DNA from: Atkinsonella hypoxylon
Lineage: Eukaryota; Ascomycota; Sordariomycetes; Hypocreales; Clavicipitaceae
Assembly: GCA_000729835.1 (NCBI GenBank)
Contig: JFHB01000062.1
Coordinates: 89,160-153,159 of the forward strand
Direction: 5' to 3'
Length of the DNA stretch: 64,000 bases
The notes beneath the pieces are model-generated. The model made no database searches. It was not told where the DNA came from and was given only the letters and a program-made list of their open reading frames with translations. Below are positions 10,140-20,944 of this stretch, one piece after another. Positions within the stretch are counted from its first letter, which is position 1, and each line of letters begins with the position of its first letter. Position numbers and translations under genes: made by a program.

Positions 10140-12003
10140 TCACTCCAGGTTCATGCGCGCGTCATCTCCTATTCCCCATCGGCCACCATCCTTGCCTTCT
10201 TTCTGCAGCTCCAGCTCTGTTTCTAAATCCAACCCACTGGCATCGTCGTCAAGGACTGGTTCACTGGGAGTCGAAGTCGACTTGGGTGGATCCTGTGCTG
10301 CAGACGTCTGAGACTTTCCAGCAGTCCTTCTTCGCAAAGATGGCGGCCAGAATGATGATCTGGATGACGTGGAGAGCATTGACGCACCGTCATCATCGGT
10401 TGCTGGCTGGTCGCTTGCGCTCATATTCGACTCGGCGCGCTTGAGTACCATCTTCTCGCCCGTCGTAGAATAGCTCTTCTCATGCGAGGTCTTGGGTGAT
10501 TTGGATGATTCATTCTCTCCTGGTTGTGGTTGGTCCACATCATCAACTTCCACGAGCTCTGCATCACGATACCACTTTCGTCGTCTAGTCCATTTCGCCC
10601 ACCCATCTTGTCCACGCCGACCATGCTGCCACTATGATAGTTATTAGTCCGTGAAGGTCCATTGTGTGAAGGAGAATTCTTGTTTCATGTCTTGCCTTGT
10701 TGTCGTAATAAATCCATCCATTCTTGCCTTCCTCGCCATCATAATCCACGACCTCCTTGTCATCAGCGACACCATCAACTCTCCAACGACTGCCTTCGAC
10801 CCACTGCCATCGCATCTTGCTACCATCTTCTACATCCGGTAGCTCGAAATCATCCTTGGATGGAACAGCATTGTTATGTTCGTCTGTCCAAGCAGGTCTC
10901 TCATATGCAAAGAGGCTTGCTGTCCAGCCAAGACCAACCCAGCGACGCTGATTTTCGTAAATGATAAAGGTAAATTTGACCCCTGCGCTCTTCTTGCGAC
11001 CTTTCTCAAGCCCAGCATTGTTGTCCGCCGTTGGCTGTCCCTTGGCAGCTTCTGCAGCGAGCTTGTGTCCGGCCTTGGTCGGACTATGAAAATGGAGGCC
11101 AGTGATTGCGGCAGCAGATCGTCGAACGAGAGAGCTCCGCCAAAGCAGTGTCCTCGTGACTCTCAAGGGCCGAGCGTGCCACGACAATACAATAGTACCA
11201 AAGACTAGCACGACTCGGCGAGTAGTGATAACTTGAAATGGTGGCATGCTCAGAAGCAGCCAGAAAGGCGTAACAATCAAAAGTCGTACAAACATGGCCG
11301 TCAAGGCTGGCTTAGTAGTGGCGCTGGTTGGCGTCCGCTGAGTGCTGAGGAAATCCGTCATCTCAAGAAGAGGCTCCATCAAGACATTACATCGTCCAGT
11401 AAATTCCTTGAGAGTCTCGACAATCTCATCCAGCGTCTTCTGATGTTTGGTAGTCGTGATCTCGGACGCCGCTCTTTGATGTTTCACCGGCTTCTTCGCA
11501 TTTGTATTCTCGGCTTGCGCGGCGGCGGCGGCAGATGCTGTGCTGGCATTGGAAGAATCTTTATTTGGCCGGGCTGGATCAGCCCAGCCACTGCTGCTCA
11601 AAGGGCTGTACCTTCGCCCATACATGCCTGCAATAATGCCCATTCCGATCGCCACGGGTCCAGCTCTTCGAACCACAACATCTCCATACAGCACGATGAA
11701 CCAAAAGGCACAGAGGAGCAGGAAGCTCTGCCATGGGTCACCAGTGCTCCATGTTAACAAGCCAAGAGCCTTGTTCAACGGTAGCAGGAAGGGATGGCTG
11801 TAGGCAAGAGCGCGAGTCACTTGAGGCGGCGTCGCTAGCAGCAGTGGACTTTTCTGGTGTACAAGGATGTTGGATCGGCGGGCTGATCTCGTTGTATTGG
11901 CGGACAGCGTGACGGGGGAGAAGCTTGCGTGAGTCGATGGCAGCCCAGTCGCACCTTGCGACTCATACGTCGAGGTCGAGGAGGCGTCGCCGCGTGAAGA
12001 CAT
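10140..12003 (-). CDS. Dysferlin-domain peroxisomal membrane protein (Pex23/Pex24 family)
   Basis: Exons 12003-10696 and 10631-10140; 599 residues. Domain order: low-complexity N-terminus; hydrophobic segments around residues 70-125 (including DPWQSFLLLCAFWFIVLYGD) and 230-280; a DysF-N block from about 344 (FTFIIYENQRRWVGLGWTAS); a DysF-C block spanning the splice (GWIYYDNK then WTRRRKWYRDAELVE, about 428-457); an acidic Ser-rich tail. This is the arrangement of fungal Pex23/Pex24-type peroxins (yeast Pex28-32), which regulate peroxisome number and size at ER-peroxisome contacts. The exact member cannot be assigned by eye. The 64-nt intron uses a GC donor (AAG|GCAAGA); translation through it would break the DysF-C block, so splicing is needed. 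Confidence 0.85.
10632..10695 (-). other. GC-AG intron
   Basis: Intron of the dysferlin-domain gene. The donor reads AAG|GCAAGA, otherwise a perfect donor consensus with C for T. A CTAATAAC branch-like site precedes the ATAG acceptor. Removing it joins DysF-C coding in phase 0. Confidence 0.8.
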
Positions 12004-13739
12004 GGGCAGGTCTAGGTGCGATAGCCACGGAGAATCCTACTCATTCGCAATCATCCGAGGTCAGTAATGGCAGCAGGCTGAAAAGGAAGCAAAAAATGAG
12101 GACCTCACTGAGGGACGATGGAGTAGCGTGGCACCCCCGCAGGACGCCGGTGGGGAGAAAAAAAAAAGATGGTATCAAAAGGAACGCACAAAATTGCACG
12201 ACCGCTCAAGACAGGAAACAAGAGACATGGCAGGGATAAGGGGTCAGGGAAACAAAAATGGAAACGAGAACGATAAAAATGACGTGCGCTCCTGTGCTTG
12301 AGCTCGAGATTTGTGTGGCAACGTCGTGTCGTCAGAGACCGCGTTCGACGAGGACGCGAAATGGTGGTGAGGTCTGGTGAGGTCAGTTGCGCTTGCGAGT
12401 TGTGACATCACATGCCACAACTGCAGCCCCGCCCATGCAATGCAACAATGACACGACCAAGCTCAGAGCTGCGATGTTTCGTCCCGTTTGCGAAATCAGG
12501 CTGCGGAAGCGAAGCATCAAGTATCTTTCTGGGCTGAGTCATGGCCATGGGAAGAAAGCAAGGGTTGTAAGGAGAAATTGACGGGAAGGGCCGCGAGATC
12601 CGTATCGATAGACGGAGACGGAATGCAGTTGGTGGTCCCCGTCCGCGATGCGAGCATCAATGAATAATCAATAATGAATGAATGAACGAACGAACGAACG
12701 AACGAACGAACGAATCAGTTGTTTACTCACAATCGCAGCCATTAAGGGCCGTCCCGTTGGCTGCCACGCAGTTGGAGTAAGTTGCCAACTGCAAGAAGCG
12801 TCATTTGCTGCTTTGAAGTTGTGCGGCGGGCAGAAGTCGACTTGCAAACCTGCAAGGTGGCAGGCAGGAAACAGAAGAGCCGGGTGTGACGAGCTCGTGG
12901 CTGGACGAAACAACTGAAAAGAGGCACGGAGGACAAGATGATAATGGGGAGCAGCAGGTTGTTTGTTATCTGATTGCGGCAGCATCGGAGGAGCTCCAAA
13001 GCCGCAAGCTCAGTATCACGCCCCCATGTCCTGAGAACATTGGGGAAACGCAGTTCACCGTAGAATGAGCGTGGAGCCGAGGGCCGACACGTGAGACTGA
13101 AGTCTGGTGTCAATATCCGCACTACTGTGTAGCTTAGGCACCTGAGTACGTACCTAGATAGGTAGGTAGCTAGTTACCTCTGAGCCATCCTTATCGTCCA
13201 TACTCGCCAAGTACAATCAATGTATAACGTACAATGTACCTCTTATCATTTTACAAAGATGCATAACAGGGACTCTGGCGCGTTGAACTTGACGTGATCC
13301 ATAGAGATAGTATATAATTTCACAGGCAAAATAGACCACAAAGTGTTATTGATGATAAATTATATCAACAATATAACAAAAATTGATTTTTACTACCTGT
13401 AAATCGAGTATGGCAGATGTCTCAAAGTCTAGCTTCTGACTGGCGCAAGTTCCCCTTCCCCACAAAGTAGATTTGTTCAATTATTCAAGGGTTGTGGACA
13501 ATCCCTGCTTACAAAGCCAGCTTACCCCACAAATGGTAGTCGGCGACGGCTTTGCCAATGTTGCCCCCAAAACCCAAAGCATGCGTCCTCCATCTAGCAT
13601 AGCAGTTCCTCACGTTCGGTTCATGGCCAGCAGTAACGCGACCTTTCTCAACTTCTCATAAATGATCCGCGCAATGGGTCTCATTACAAGTCGTGAATCT
13701 TCAAGGCACGCGCTGCCTGCTTGGGGCACGATCCTCGCC
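12004..13739. other. Intergenic region with tetranucleotide repeat
   Basis: Promoter side of the peroxin gene. Contents: a GAAT/GAAC microsatellite (12676-12715), a GGTAGGTA-rich patch (about 13140-13180) and an AT-rich block (13290-13400). A short exon-like reverse-strand reading frame lies at 13506-13640 (see findings). No gene called. Confidence 0.6.
12676..12715. repeat. GAAT/GAAC tetranucleotide microsatellite
   Basis: About ten tandem 4-bp units, GAAT at both ends and GAAC in the middle. Confidence 0.9.
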
Positions 13740-14495
13740 TCATGGAATAAAACCACTGAGATCTGGACGATTGGGTGTGCCCAGCGTATCAGGATCAGCA
13801 CACGTGGCACGCCTCGTCTTGGGATTGTAAATGCACGTGCCGCCCTTCTCGGCACACTATATATGGATCATCCGCTGCCATTAGTTCCGCTCAAGGTGCA
13901 TGTGTGAGGGTAATCCGAGTCAAAGCCGGGGTCAAACTCACCCTCCAGGCCTGTTGTTGCAGGTTGTCCTTGGCTGCACCAGCGCCCATACCAGTCTTGC
14001 CAAAGCAATAAGCGCGGACCATGTCCTTTCTGTAATGTGCCCGGGGAAGTCTTGCTTCGAGATCGCGTGCATGCGGCGCCGGTCCGGCGGTGGGAGGCTC
14101 CCCTTCCCAGGGGTGGCGGCCTCTTCTTAGTATAACCTCGCATCGCGGGCCAGTTCCTATCTCAACACATTTCTATCGATTCTCTGCCGTCAGTGAACGC
14201 TATTCCTCTTTTCTGGAGGAGGCAACGACTTCTCATGTTCTGCTCCAGGTCTGCCTCTACGGGCCCAAACCGACCGGTGCTGCATGACACATCACTACGT
14301 GCAAGAACATATCAGACCATCGTCACTTACGCCGAAATAGAAGCCCGTACCATCGGGGCCTACCACCCAATTTGAAACGGGCGGCAGCTCCTCCGGGATT
14401 TTATAACCAGGCCTAACCGGGGTAAATGTCGTCCTCTGAGCACTCGAGATGACGGCAAAAATGCAGGCGTGGAACAAAAGAACAAGGAGCTTCAT
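13740..14495 (-). CDS. Small secreted cysteine-containing protein, three exons
   Basis: Reconstructed by eye. Exons 14495-14331, 14172-13942 and 13856-13740; all junctions are phase 0 and the exons (165, 231, 117 nt) are multiples of three, giving 170 residues. Intron donors are GTAAGT and GTGAGT; acceptors GATAG and TATAG; branch sites ACTGAC and ACTAAT. The protein opens with a good signal peptide (MKLLVLLFHACIFAVISSAQ). Exon 2 carries KCVEIGTGPRCE and DMVRAYCFGKTGMGAG. Exon 3 is Cys-rich (CAEKGGTCIYNPKTRRATCA) and ends in GFIP. Mature Cys count is six. I do not recognise the family. A secreted, effector-like or defence-type protein is possible but unproven, and the acceptor of exon 2 is the least certain boundary. 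Confidence 0.6.
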
Positions 14496-15467
14496 CTTGG
14501 TCTCGCACCGGGTGACTTGGCTGCCTGAAAGACTTTTTAACGAGAAGTGCAGTTCCGTTAATTTATCCAAACAGCACACGAAACTCGTCAAAGCAGGGAA
14601 AAAAATTTTTGTACACGGGCGAAGAGCACATAAATATCCGTTCGGCCTTGCGCATAGGCCAGCGCGGTTGAGAAATACAGTACTCATATTTTTTGTTTTA
14701 TAGAGGACAACAGCTGGGTGTCACAGTCTCCTATTGGACACATACTATAATGTAGCTATTATGGGAACTGTTTTGAAAATCTTGCCATGGGAGAGAACCA
14801 GGGGGTGAGTCTTATTGTACGTGAAATTGCCCTTTCAGACGTGGAGTTTTCGACATTGTTGAATGCGCTACTAAGTTGACGGGACTCTGAGTCCGGGCCT
14901 CGTCGTGTTCATGACACCCTCGGTCGGGGCAAAATATGTTTCATTATAGTGTATTCTCCACAAAATGTAGAGCTTGGAAGAAATAAGAATTGCATTTTGT
15001 ACTGCACAATAGGTCCTGTGAGGGAGGACTCATTGGTACTTACCGTCTTTTAAGTGCTTGAGCTAGTTATTAAGCTGCAATATGTGACACCACAGAACAC
15101 ATCGTATTTGCAAAGGATACTATGGAGAAGTTGGAGTACAATTTAAACATAAGCGATGCCATCACTATCTGTGCCATGATTCTCCTCCAGCCCCAGACCT
15201 CTTCTTCTCGTCCCAGTTCAGCACAGCTCATTTGAAGAAAGCCATTGCATCCAACGAACCGCTTTGAAGCAGCACTGAAGAGGTTTACAATGTCAACAAT
15301 TGGGATATTATTCACGGCTATGTTAGGTATTTCTCATATCACTCATTTTCCCATACGTGTAATGTGTGCCAGCCTCTTGTACCGCTAAGGAAAGCCTCCC
15401 CAACCACAAAACATGTCAAAGTCAAGCGTGGAAGCAGGCGCGAGGCAACGAGCTATCCCATTTTGAT
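14496..15467. other. Intergenic region
   Basis: Promoter side of the secreted protein gene and downstream side of the metallothionein gene, both on the minus strand. Open frames here are short and without family features. Nothing supported. Confidence 0.55.
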
Positions 15468-15620
15468 TTATGCAGAGTGGCTGCATGAGGTGCAAGTGCC
15501 TGTTACGTTGATCAGTATAGTCTTACACAGACAAGCCTTGTTGCCAGGCAAAAGTGACTTACAGCCTGAGCCGCAGTTGCAAGAGGAGGCAGAGCCAGAG
15601 CAGCCACAGTCGCCAGCCAT
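15468..15620 (-). CDS. Copper metallothionein, 29 residues
   Basis: Exons 15620-15563 and 15499-15468 with a 63-nt intron (GTAAGT donor, ACTGAT branch, ACAG acceptor). The spliced product begins MAGDCGCSGSASSCNCGSGC and ends TCTSCSHSA. It has seven Cys at positions 5, 7, 14, 16, 20, 22 and 25, in Cys-X-Cys pairs, with no aromatic residue. This closely matches the family of the Neurospora crassa copper metallothionein, a 25-residue seven-Cys cytosolic protein that binds Cu(I) and is copper-induced; that gene also has an intron. The role here is inferred to be copper buffering and detoxification. The frame is too short for ordinary gene finders. The intron falls inside the codon of the fifth cysteine. 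Confidence 0.9.
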   Translation of the reverse strand: MAGDCGCSGSASSCNCGSGCKSLLPGNKACLCKTILINVTGTCTSCSHSA

Positions 15621-16779
15621 TGTGATTGATCAAACGTGATGGTATGTCAAAAATATTTCAAGGTTGGGAGATGATTTACAATTCTGAGATGAATCTCTGC
15701 TTGGAGGGGGAATAGAGAAGGAAAGGGGAAAGGGTGTCCGAGCTGGCGGACGAGTCAGGCAGGCTTCTTATATTAGACAGGTTTGCGCCTTTTGTGCGGT
15801 GGCGCTGACAATGCGCGGTATTTGCGCCGAACAACCACCCGCCCACTTGCGAGTCTTGAGGTGGAGAAGATGAGGAGAAGATGAGGAGATGATGAGGAGA
15901 TCATCTGCTCTTCTCGACCGAGCGGGGATTCCATCTGTATCGTTTCGTTGGGCCGAGCCCAGACGAAGCGGGACGAAGCTGCTGCGTTCGGATGCCACTC
16001 CGTGTCCGTGTGAGAATCATGTCGAGCACCAGCTGGGCTCAATCCTTGCTTGATTCATCGAAGCGAACCTATCGGGTCGTCTGCTTTGGATCATAAGTGG
16101 TAACTAAAGGACCTGTTTTTCCCGACCATCCGCGTTTAGCGACAGCTAATTGCGACATAGCGACTGAGAGAAATCAAGATTCTTCCATCGCTGTTAGTAT
16201 AGGTATAAGTAAAAGTGAAACAAGTCATGATAAAAAAATAGTTTCGCGTCATAGTTGATACAGAAACATAAAAATCGCTGTCCAAGGTGTCACAAGTCTT
16301 AGACACTGTTATGTAACAAGCCCTGCGCATCACCCACACGCATGAGGATGAAGAATTTCAAGCCAACGATGTATTGTCTCGGCAGAAGAAGCGGCTTATC
16401 CGGATGGTTATGGGCGGTTTGATTGACGAGAATGTTGTTATCACTATCGTCTAAGGAGCGCTTGCGCACTTGGCGCCAAGATAAGAAGCTAGTGTCAATC
16501 GTCTGATTCAATATGCTGCCTTCTGTCTCGAAGCGAAATCTAGTCTCTCATTCCAAGGATGCATCGCTTTGCTTCTAACGCCGATACATTGCACATACCA
16601 TGGCAAGTAAAGCTCGACGGGACTCTCACTCTGCACGTCATGAGTCAGAAGCCTAATAACGAAGTATTGGTCAAATGATGCATCCCCAGGAACAGTCGTC
16701 GCTGGTGTAAATGCTTTCGTCACAGTTGCTTATACAGAGTGTCTACCTTTACATGCCGTTAAGCTAGCCTCACCTCCGC
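15621..16779. other. Metallothionein promoter region and beyond
   Basis: Upstream of the metallothionein and downstream of mL50, both minus strand. It holds a TATA-like box near 15766-15776 and a GAGGAGAAGAT-type imperfect repeat at about 15860-15905. Two reverse frames at 16299-16723 lack ATG starts and recognisable domains. Confidence 0.55.
15766..15776 (-). promoter_or_regulatory. TATA-like box of the metallothionein gene
   Basis: TAATATAAGA on the minus strand, about 145 bp upstream of the metallothionein ATG. A likely core promoter; no metal-response element could be assigned by eye. Confidence 0.4.
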
Positions 16780-17977
16780 TCACATTTTCCCCATGATCCA
16801 TTCTCTCTCCTTGTTCTTCGACAAGCCCGCAGTGCCAGTCACCGGCAATCCACGCTTCGTCAACTCCTCTTCAATCACTTTCCATCTTCCAACGGCCGTC
16901 TCTTTCTCAACAGGACCAATCTTGCGACTGTGAACCTTGACATTGGCCAGTTGTTGAAGATCATTTCGTCTTTCCAAGAGCTCGGCTAATTTCATTGGCT
17001 TGGGCTGCTTGACAATGAGGGTAAGGACATGCTTAACGGTACGAGCTGCCCCTAGCTTGGCATCCGGAATGAGGATGCCAGTCAATTGGTACAGTCGCTT
17101 TCGGATCTGCACGATAGTCAGTTGAAAGTTGTACTCTTGGCAAGTAGGCAGCTGTAGCAACGCATACCGCGAATTTAAGCTGTTCGTCCAGGACGAGGTC
17201 TTTCCATGATGAGTCCCATTCCTTGACCAGGTCTCGGGCCTCCTCGGGAACAACCTTGGCGACAGCCTCAACCTCGTCGGCCTCAGAAACAAGGTTATGC
17301 GAGATGGACGCAGCATCACCCTTAAGCAATGCCCGCCCGTCCTGTACCTGAATCCCGGCAGTGAGAACCTGATCAAGATCGCTTCGAGATACCTTCCGCC
17401 ACTTCCTGGTCGACCACTCTGAAAAGATACCAGTCTCTTGGAGGGAGAGCGCCTCGACAACAGACTGCCTGAGGTAAATTTCCACAACGTTCTTGTCTGC
17501 CACTTTTTCTGGGTTGCCAAATCCCTTGAACTCGCTCTCCTCGCCCCAGTGACCGTCCTGGTCCCACCAGGACCTCAACGTGCTGATCTCTTCGAGGCCC
17601 TGGGCATCTGTCGCAGGCACATAACTGGGATCTGCCGATTTCAACTCATTCTCAGTGGCGGCTTCTGTTCGCCTCGGTGGTAGTGTCAAGCGAGAGTTCA
17701 GGATCGCCGCCGGAATCTTGTCGGCTCGTGGCGTCTCTAGAGCTTCTTCAGGCATATTTGAAGGATCTTGAGGTTCGGGTCGTTGCGTGTACGGGTCTTC
17801 ACGTCCAGGGGCTTCGCCCTTCCAAAGCTTCCCGCGAACCCAGTCAGTGTTCTTCTCTCGAGTCGCGCCCGTGGTCGAGATGGCTCGGCATGATGCGAAT
17901 GGTGTCCGCGTCGGTAAGGGTGCCGAGGCAGTCAATTGTAGATAAGCGAGTCTCCGTATGCGCGGTACTCTGGCCAT
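16780..17977 (-). CDS. Mitochondrial large ribosomal subunit protein mL50
   Basis: Exons 17977-17168 and 17106-16780 with a 61-nt intron (GTATGC donor, CTGAC branch, GCAG acceptor), phase 0; 378 residues. The N-terminus is a basic, hydroxylated mitochondrial presequence (MARVPRIRRLAYLQLTASAP). The middle has SWWDQDGHWGEESEFKGFG. The C-terminal half carries the L50 domain: KRLYQLTGILIPDAKLGAAR, TVKHVLTLIVKQPKPMKLAE, VKVHSRKIGPVEKETAVGRW and KVIEEELTKRGLPVTG. A component of the mitochondrial 54S subunit. The gene is divergent from the membrane-protein gene at 18340, with 362 bp between starts. Confidence 0.85.
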
Positions 17978-18339
17978 GATTGCAGATACGTGGGTGGCGA
18001 TGCGCCAGGGCGCAGGCTCGGTGCTCGAGAAAGGCGGCGCCGAGTTGTTGTCGAGGTCACAAACCTGGAGAATATTTACCAGACTCCGTACTCCGTAGAT
18101 AGGTAGGCAACTTTTCTAGTCTGTGATGGGGACAGGGACCAACCAGGCGTCGTCAGGCACAGCTAGGCCCATCGGCGCGACCCACTCTGAAACTGAACCA
18201 GCACCAGCACCAGCACCAGCACCAGCACCACCAGAACCTTTCTAAGCTGCGACGTAACTATTATGAGGGCTGGCCACGACGACCATAATACGTAGCTCCT
18301 ACGACAATCATCGGTCGGTCCGCGCAGTGCCACATTACT
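17978..18339. other. Divergent promoter region, mL50 / 18340 gene
   Basis: A 362-bp shared upstream region. It contains an ACTCCGTACTCCGTA direct repeat (18083-18097), a TAGATAGGTAGG patch, and a CCAGCA hexamer repeat (18198-18233). Confidence 0.6.
18198..18233. repeat. CCAGCA hexanucleotide repeat
   Basis: About six tandem CCAGCA/CAGCAC units in the divergent promoter region. Confidence 0.85.
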
Positions 18340-18921
18340 ATGGCAAGGCTACAGCTTTTCGCACTGCTCCTAGCCACCCTCGTTGTGCTCGTTTCCGCCG
18401 GATGTCAGTCCCGATCCCTACTCTTAATGCGAGAGCCACTAACTGACGGTGTTTCTCCAGCTGCGCCCGTCTTCTGCAAATGCACATGCTTCAAGAACAG
18501 TACCATTATTCCCCTAGGTCCCAAGAGCCAGAACCCGGGTCCTTCGTCGCACTCACTTCGGTCGATCTTCGTCGATTCACTTTTCCAGTCAAGCGACATA
18601 GATGCAAGAGATAAGAGACCTGCCCAACCGCCCAACAATGTGGTACCCCGATCACTCTCGACTTCTTGCTCAGAGTGCACCAAGTCATTTTGCTTAAGTC
18701 AAGGTATTGACTTCTGCAAAGAAGCCAAGGAGGGCGATGTTATTTCCATGTGCTTCCAGCGACACAGCAATAAAGACAAGATCATTGTCTGGGGCTTCAT
18801 CCTGGGTACTACTGGGCTTCTGGGATGGGCTGCGTTTAAGCGTGTCGTCGAGCACCAGGACCAGAGGGCAGCGCTCTTGCGGCAGAATACTAACTATGCA
18901 CCTGTGCAAAATGAGCGATAA
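18340..18921 (+). CDS. Small type I membrane protein, conserved in fungi
   Basis: The protein starts with a signal peptide (MARLQLFALLLATLVVLVSA), followed by a Cys-rich luminal part (APVFCKCTCFKNSTIIPLGP, then CSECTKSFCLSQGIDFC). One membrane span follows near the C-terminus (DKIIVWGFILGTTGLLGWAA) with a short cytosolic tail. I recognise the layout from fungal genomes but know no function. A likely 57-nt intron at 18404-18460 (GTCAGT donor, CTAACTGAC branch, CCAG acceptor) would place APVFCKC directly after the signal peptide, giving 174 residues. Being a multiple of three with no stop, it can also be read through (193 residues). Divergent from mL50. Confidence 0.75.
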   Translation: MARLQLFALLLATLVVLVSAGCQSRSLLLMREPLTDGVSPAAPVFCKCTCFKNSTIIPLGPKSQNPGPSSHSLRSIFVDSLFQSSDIDARDKRPAQPPNNVVPRSLSTSCSECTKSFCLSQGIDFCKEAKEGDVISMCFQRHSNKDKIIVWGFILGTTGLLGWAAFKRVVEHQDQRAALLRQNTNYAPVQNER

Positions 18922-19292
18922 TAGGTGCAGCTCTTTGGCGTTTATGGAGTTTTCGGGAAAGCGATGCGATTTGTACTGTGCGGCATGCGTGAGATGCACA
19001 TATTTGAAAGATCTGCAGCGACCTCGAGATTGATGACACCGTGTTTTAAATATTTCAGGTGTACATACCGGGTATGCGCTCAAGAAGGTCCTTCGTCCGC
19101 ATCAGCAGCCATGATTTTATATCTGCCCGTTCCATAATCGCTCTATATACAATGTATTGTTTTATTTTTCCTTGCCAAAATGCCGTTCATCTGAAGATTT
19201 CCCGTTCCACAAGACAAGCGCGTTAATACCAGAAGACCGTAAACACCTCATCACATTATGAGTTTCGCATGCTCCTCGCAACAATCGCACCT
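18922..19292. other. Convergent intergenic region
   Basis: Between the ends of the membrane protein gene (plus) and DAHP synthase (minus). No feature beyond expected terminators. Confidence 0.6.
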
Positions 19293-20645
19293 TTAATCCT
19301 CCTCGAGCATGCTGACCTTGGCCTTTTCGTTTGGCGAGGAGCCACTGACGCCGCGTCGTTCTCGAACAGCCGCGGCCAAGCTCTCGAGCACAGTAACGGT
19401 GCTTTCCCAGCCAATGCAAGCATCGGTAATACTGACCCCCTCTACAAGGCCGGCGGGACCCTCTGGGGGAACCTTCTGGTTGCCTTCCTTGAGGTTGGAC
19501 TCAATCATGACGCCGATGATGGCTTTCTCGCCCTTCTTGATCTGGTCTGCGATGACGGCAGCGACCTTGGGCTGGTTGTTGTGGTTCTTCTGGGAGTTTC
19601 CTGGAGTGAAGAATCAGTAACCCTACGCAAGCGATCTACGGAATACTCTGTTTCCGCTACATACCGTGGGAGCAGTCAATCATAATGGCTTGCTTCTGGC
19701 CCTTATCGGCCAAGAACTTCTTGGCAGCCTGGACGCTTTCCTCATCAAAGTTGGGTCCCTTGGTTCCGCCGCGAAGAATGACGAAGCCGTGCTCATTGCC
19801 CTTAGTACGGGTAATGGCAGCCAGACCCTGCTTGGTCACACCCATAAAGTGGTGCTTGGCGGCGGCAGCGCCTATAGCATCAATAGCAACGCCCAAGTTT
19901 CCGTCAGTGCCATTCTTGAAGCCGACAGGGAATGACAGTCCGGAGGCCAGCTCACGGTGCAGCTGCGACTCGGTGGTTCGAGCACCGATGGCACCAACTG
20001 AGATGCAGTCAGCCAAGAACTGCGGCGAGATTGTGTCAAGCATTTCACTAGCAATGGGCATGCCGTTGGAGGTCAGGTCGACAAAGAGCTTTCGTGAGGT
20101 CTTCAGGCCTTCATTGATCTGGAAGGAGGAGTCGATCTTGGGGTCGTTGATCAGACCCTTCCAGCCGACGGTGGTTCTGGGCTTTTCAAGGTAGGCACGC
20201 ATAACAATGCACAAATCTCGAGACAGCTTGTCGGACAGGTTGTGCAGCAGAGCTGCGTATTTGTGAGCAGCAGCGGGATCGTGGATGGAGCAAGGACCAA
20301 CAACGACCAGAAGTCTGTCACTGCGGCCCATGATGATATCGGCGGCATCTTTTCTTCCCTTGACCACAGTCTTGATAGCAGCATCGCTCATGGGTATGTC
20401 GGCAGCGAGCATGTCTGGTCGGACCAAAGGGTCTTGGCCGATAACTATTGACTATGTTAGTCTCGGAGCGATAGGCATGATCATCTCTAATACTACAATG
20501 ACTACATCGAGCAACTTTGCAGACTAGGTCATACATGAGCCGCTGCAAAAGGCGTATGGAGAGGACAAGGAAGAGGAATTATCCCGGTGGCACACTAACT
20601 TCTGGTATCATCGGCGACCAGCGGTTGCAAATCGAGCGTGGGCAT
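19293..20645 (-). CDS. aro4: 3-deoxy-7-phosphoheptulonate (DAHP) synthase
   Basis: First step of the shikimate pathway: phosphoenolpyruvate plus erythrose 4-phosphate to DAHP. Exons 20645-20600, 20444-19665 and 19600-19293, with introns of 155 and 64 nt; 377 residues, normal for the type I AroFGH enzyme. Short N-terminus MPTLDLQPLVADDTR, then IGQDPLVRPDM. Catalytic-core motifs: RLLVVVGPCSIHDP, MRAYLEKPRTTVGWKGLIND, GAIGARTTESQLHRELASGL, SFPVGFKNGTDG, MIDCSHGNSQKNH (across the second splice) and GVMIESNL. HHFMGVTKQGLAAITRTKGN resembles yeast Aro4 (tyrosine-sensitive) more than Aro3; feedback specificity is not proven. The first coding exon is only 46 nt. The second splice is confirmed by restoration of the conserved DCSHGNS motif. 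Confidence 0.96.
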
Positions 20646-20919
20646 TTTTAATTTAATGGAAAGTTGATGACGAGAAAGGTGACTTGTATGAAGCGTTGTC
20701 GGTCACTGAAGGTGAAGGGAGTGCAAGTGCTGACAGAGAGCTCCCTAAGCGCAAGAGGGGAATAGAGAGGAGGAGATGACGGCTTAAGAAGGATTAAAGG
20801 TGCGCGGGTCGGAGAAGCATGCAATTGAAGCTTCCAACTTGATAATAGCAAAGCGAAAGACCTCAAATGAGTCAGAAAGTTAGTTACATCGACACCCGTA
20901 CGGCGTACAGAGCTGCAAG

Positions 20920-20944
20920 AGAAAAAGAAAAAGAAAAAGAAAAA
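20920..20944. repeat. (GAAAAA)n purine tract
   Basis: Four tandem GAAAAA units upstream of the DAHP synthase start (a pyrimidine tract on its coding strand). Confidence 0.8.

Noticed and set aside
16299..16723. Two overlapping reverse frames of about 70 residues
   Set aside because: Neither has an ATG at its start nor a recognised motif, and I could not join them by a convincing intron.
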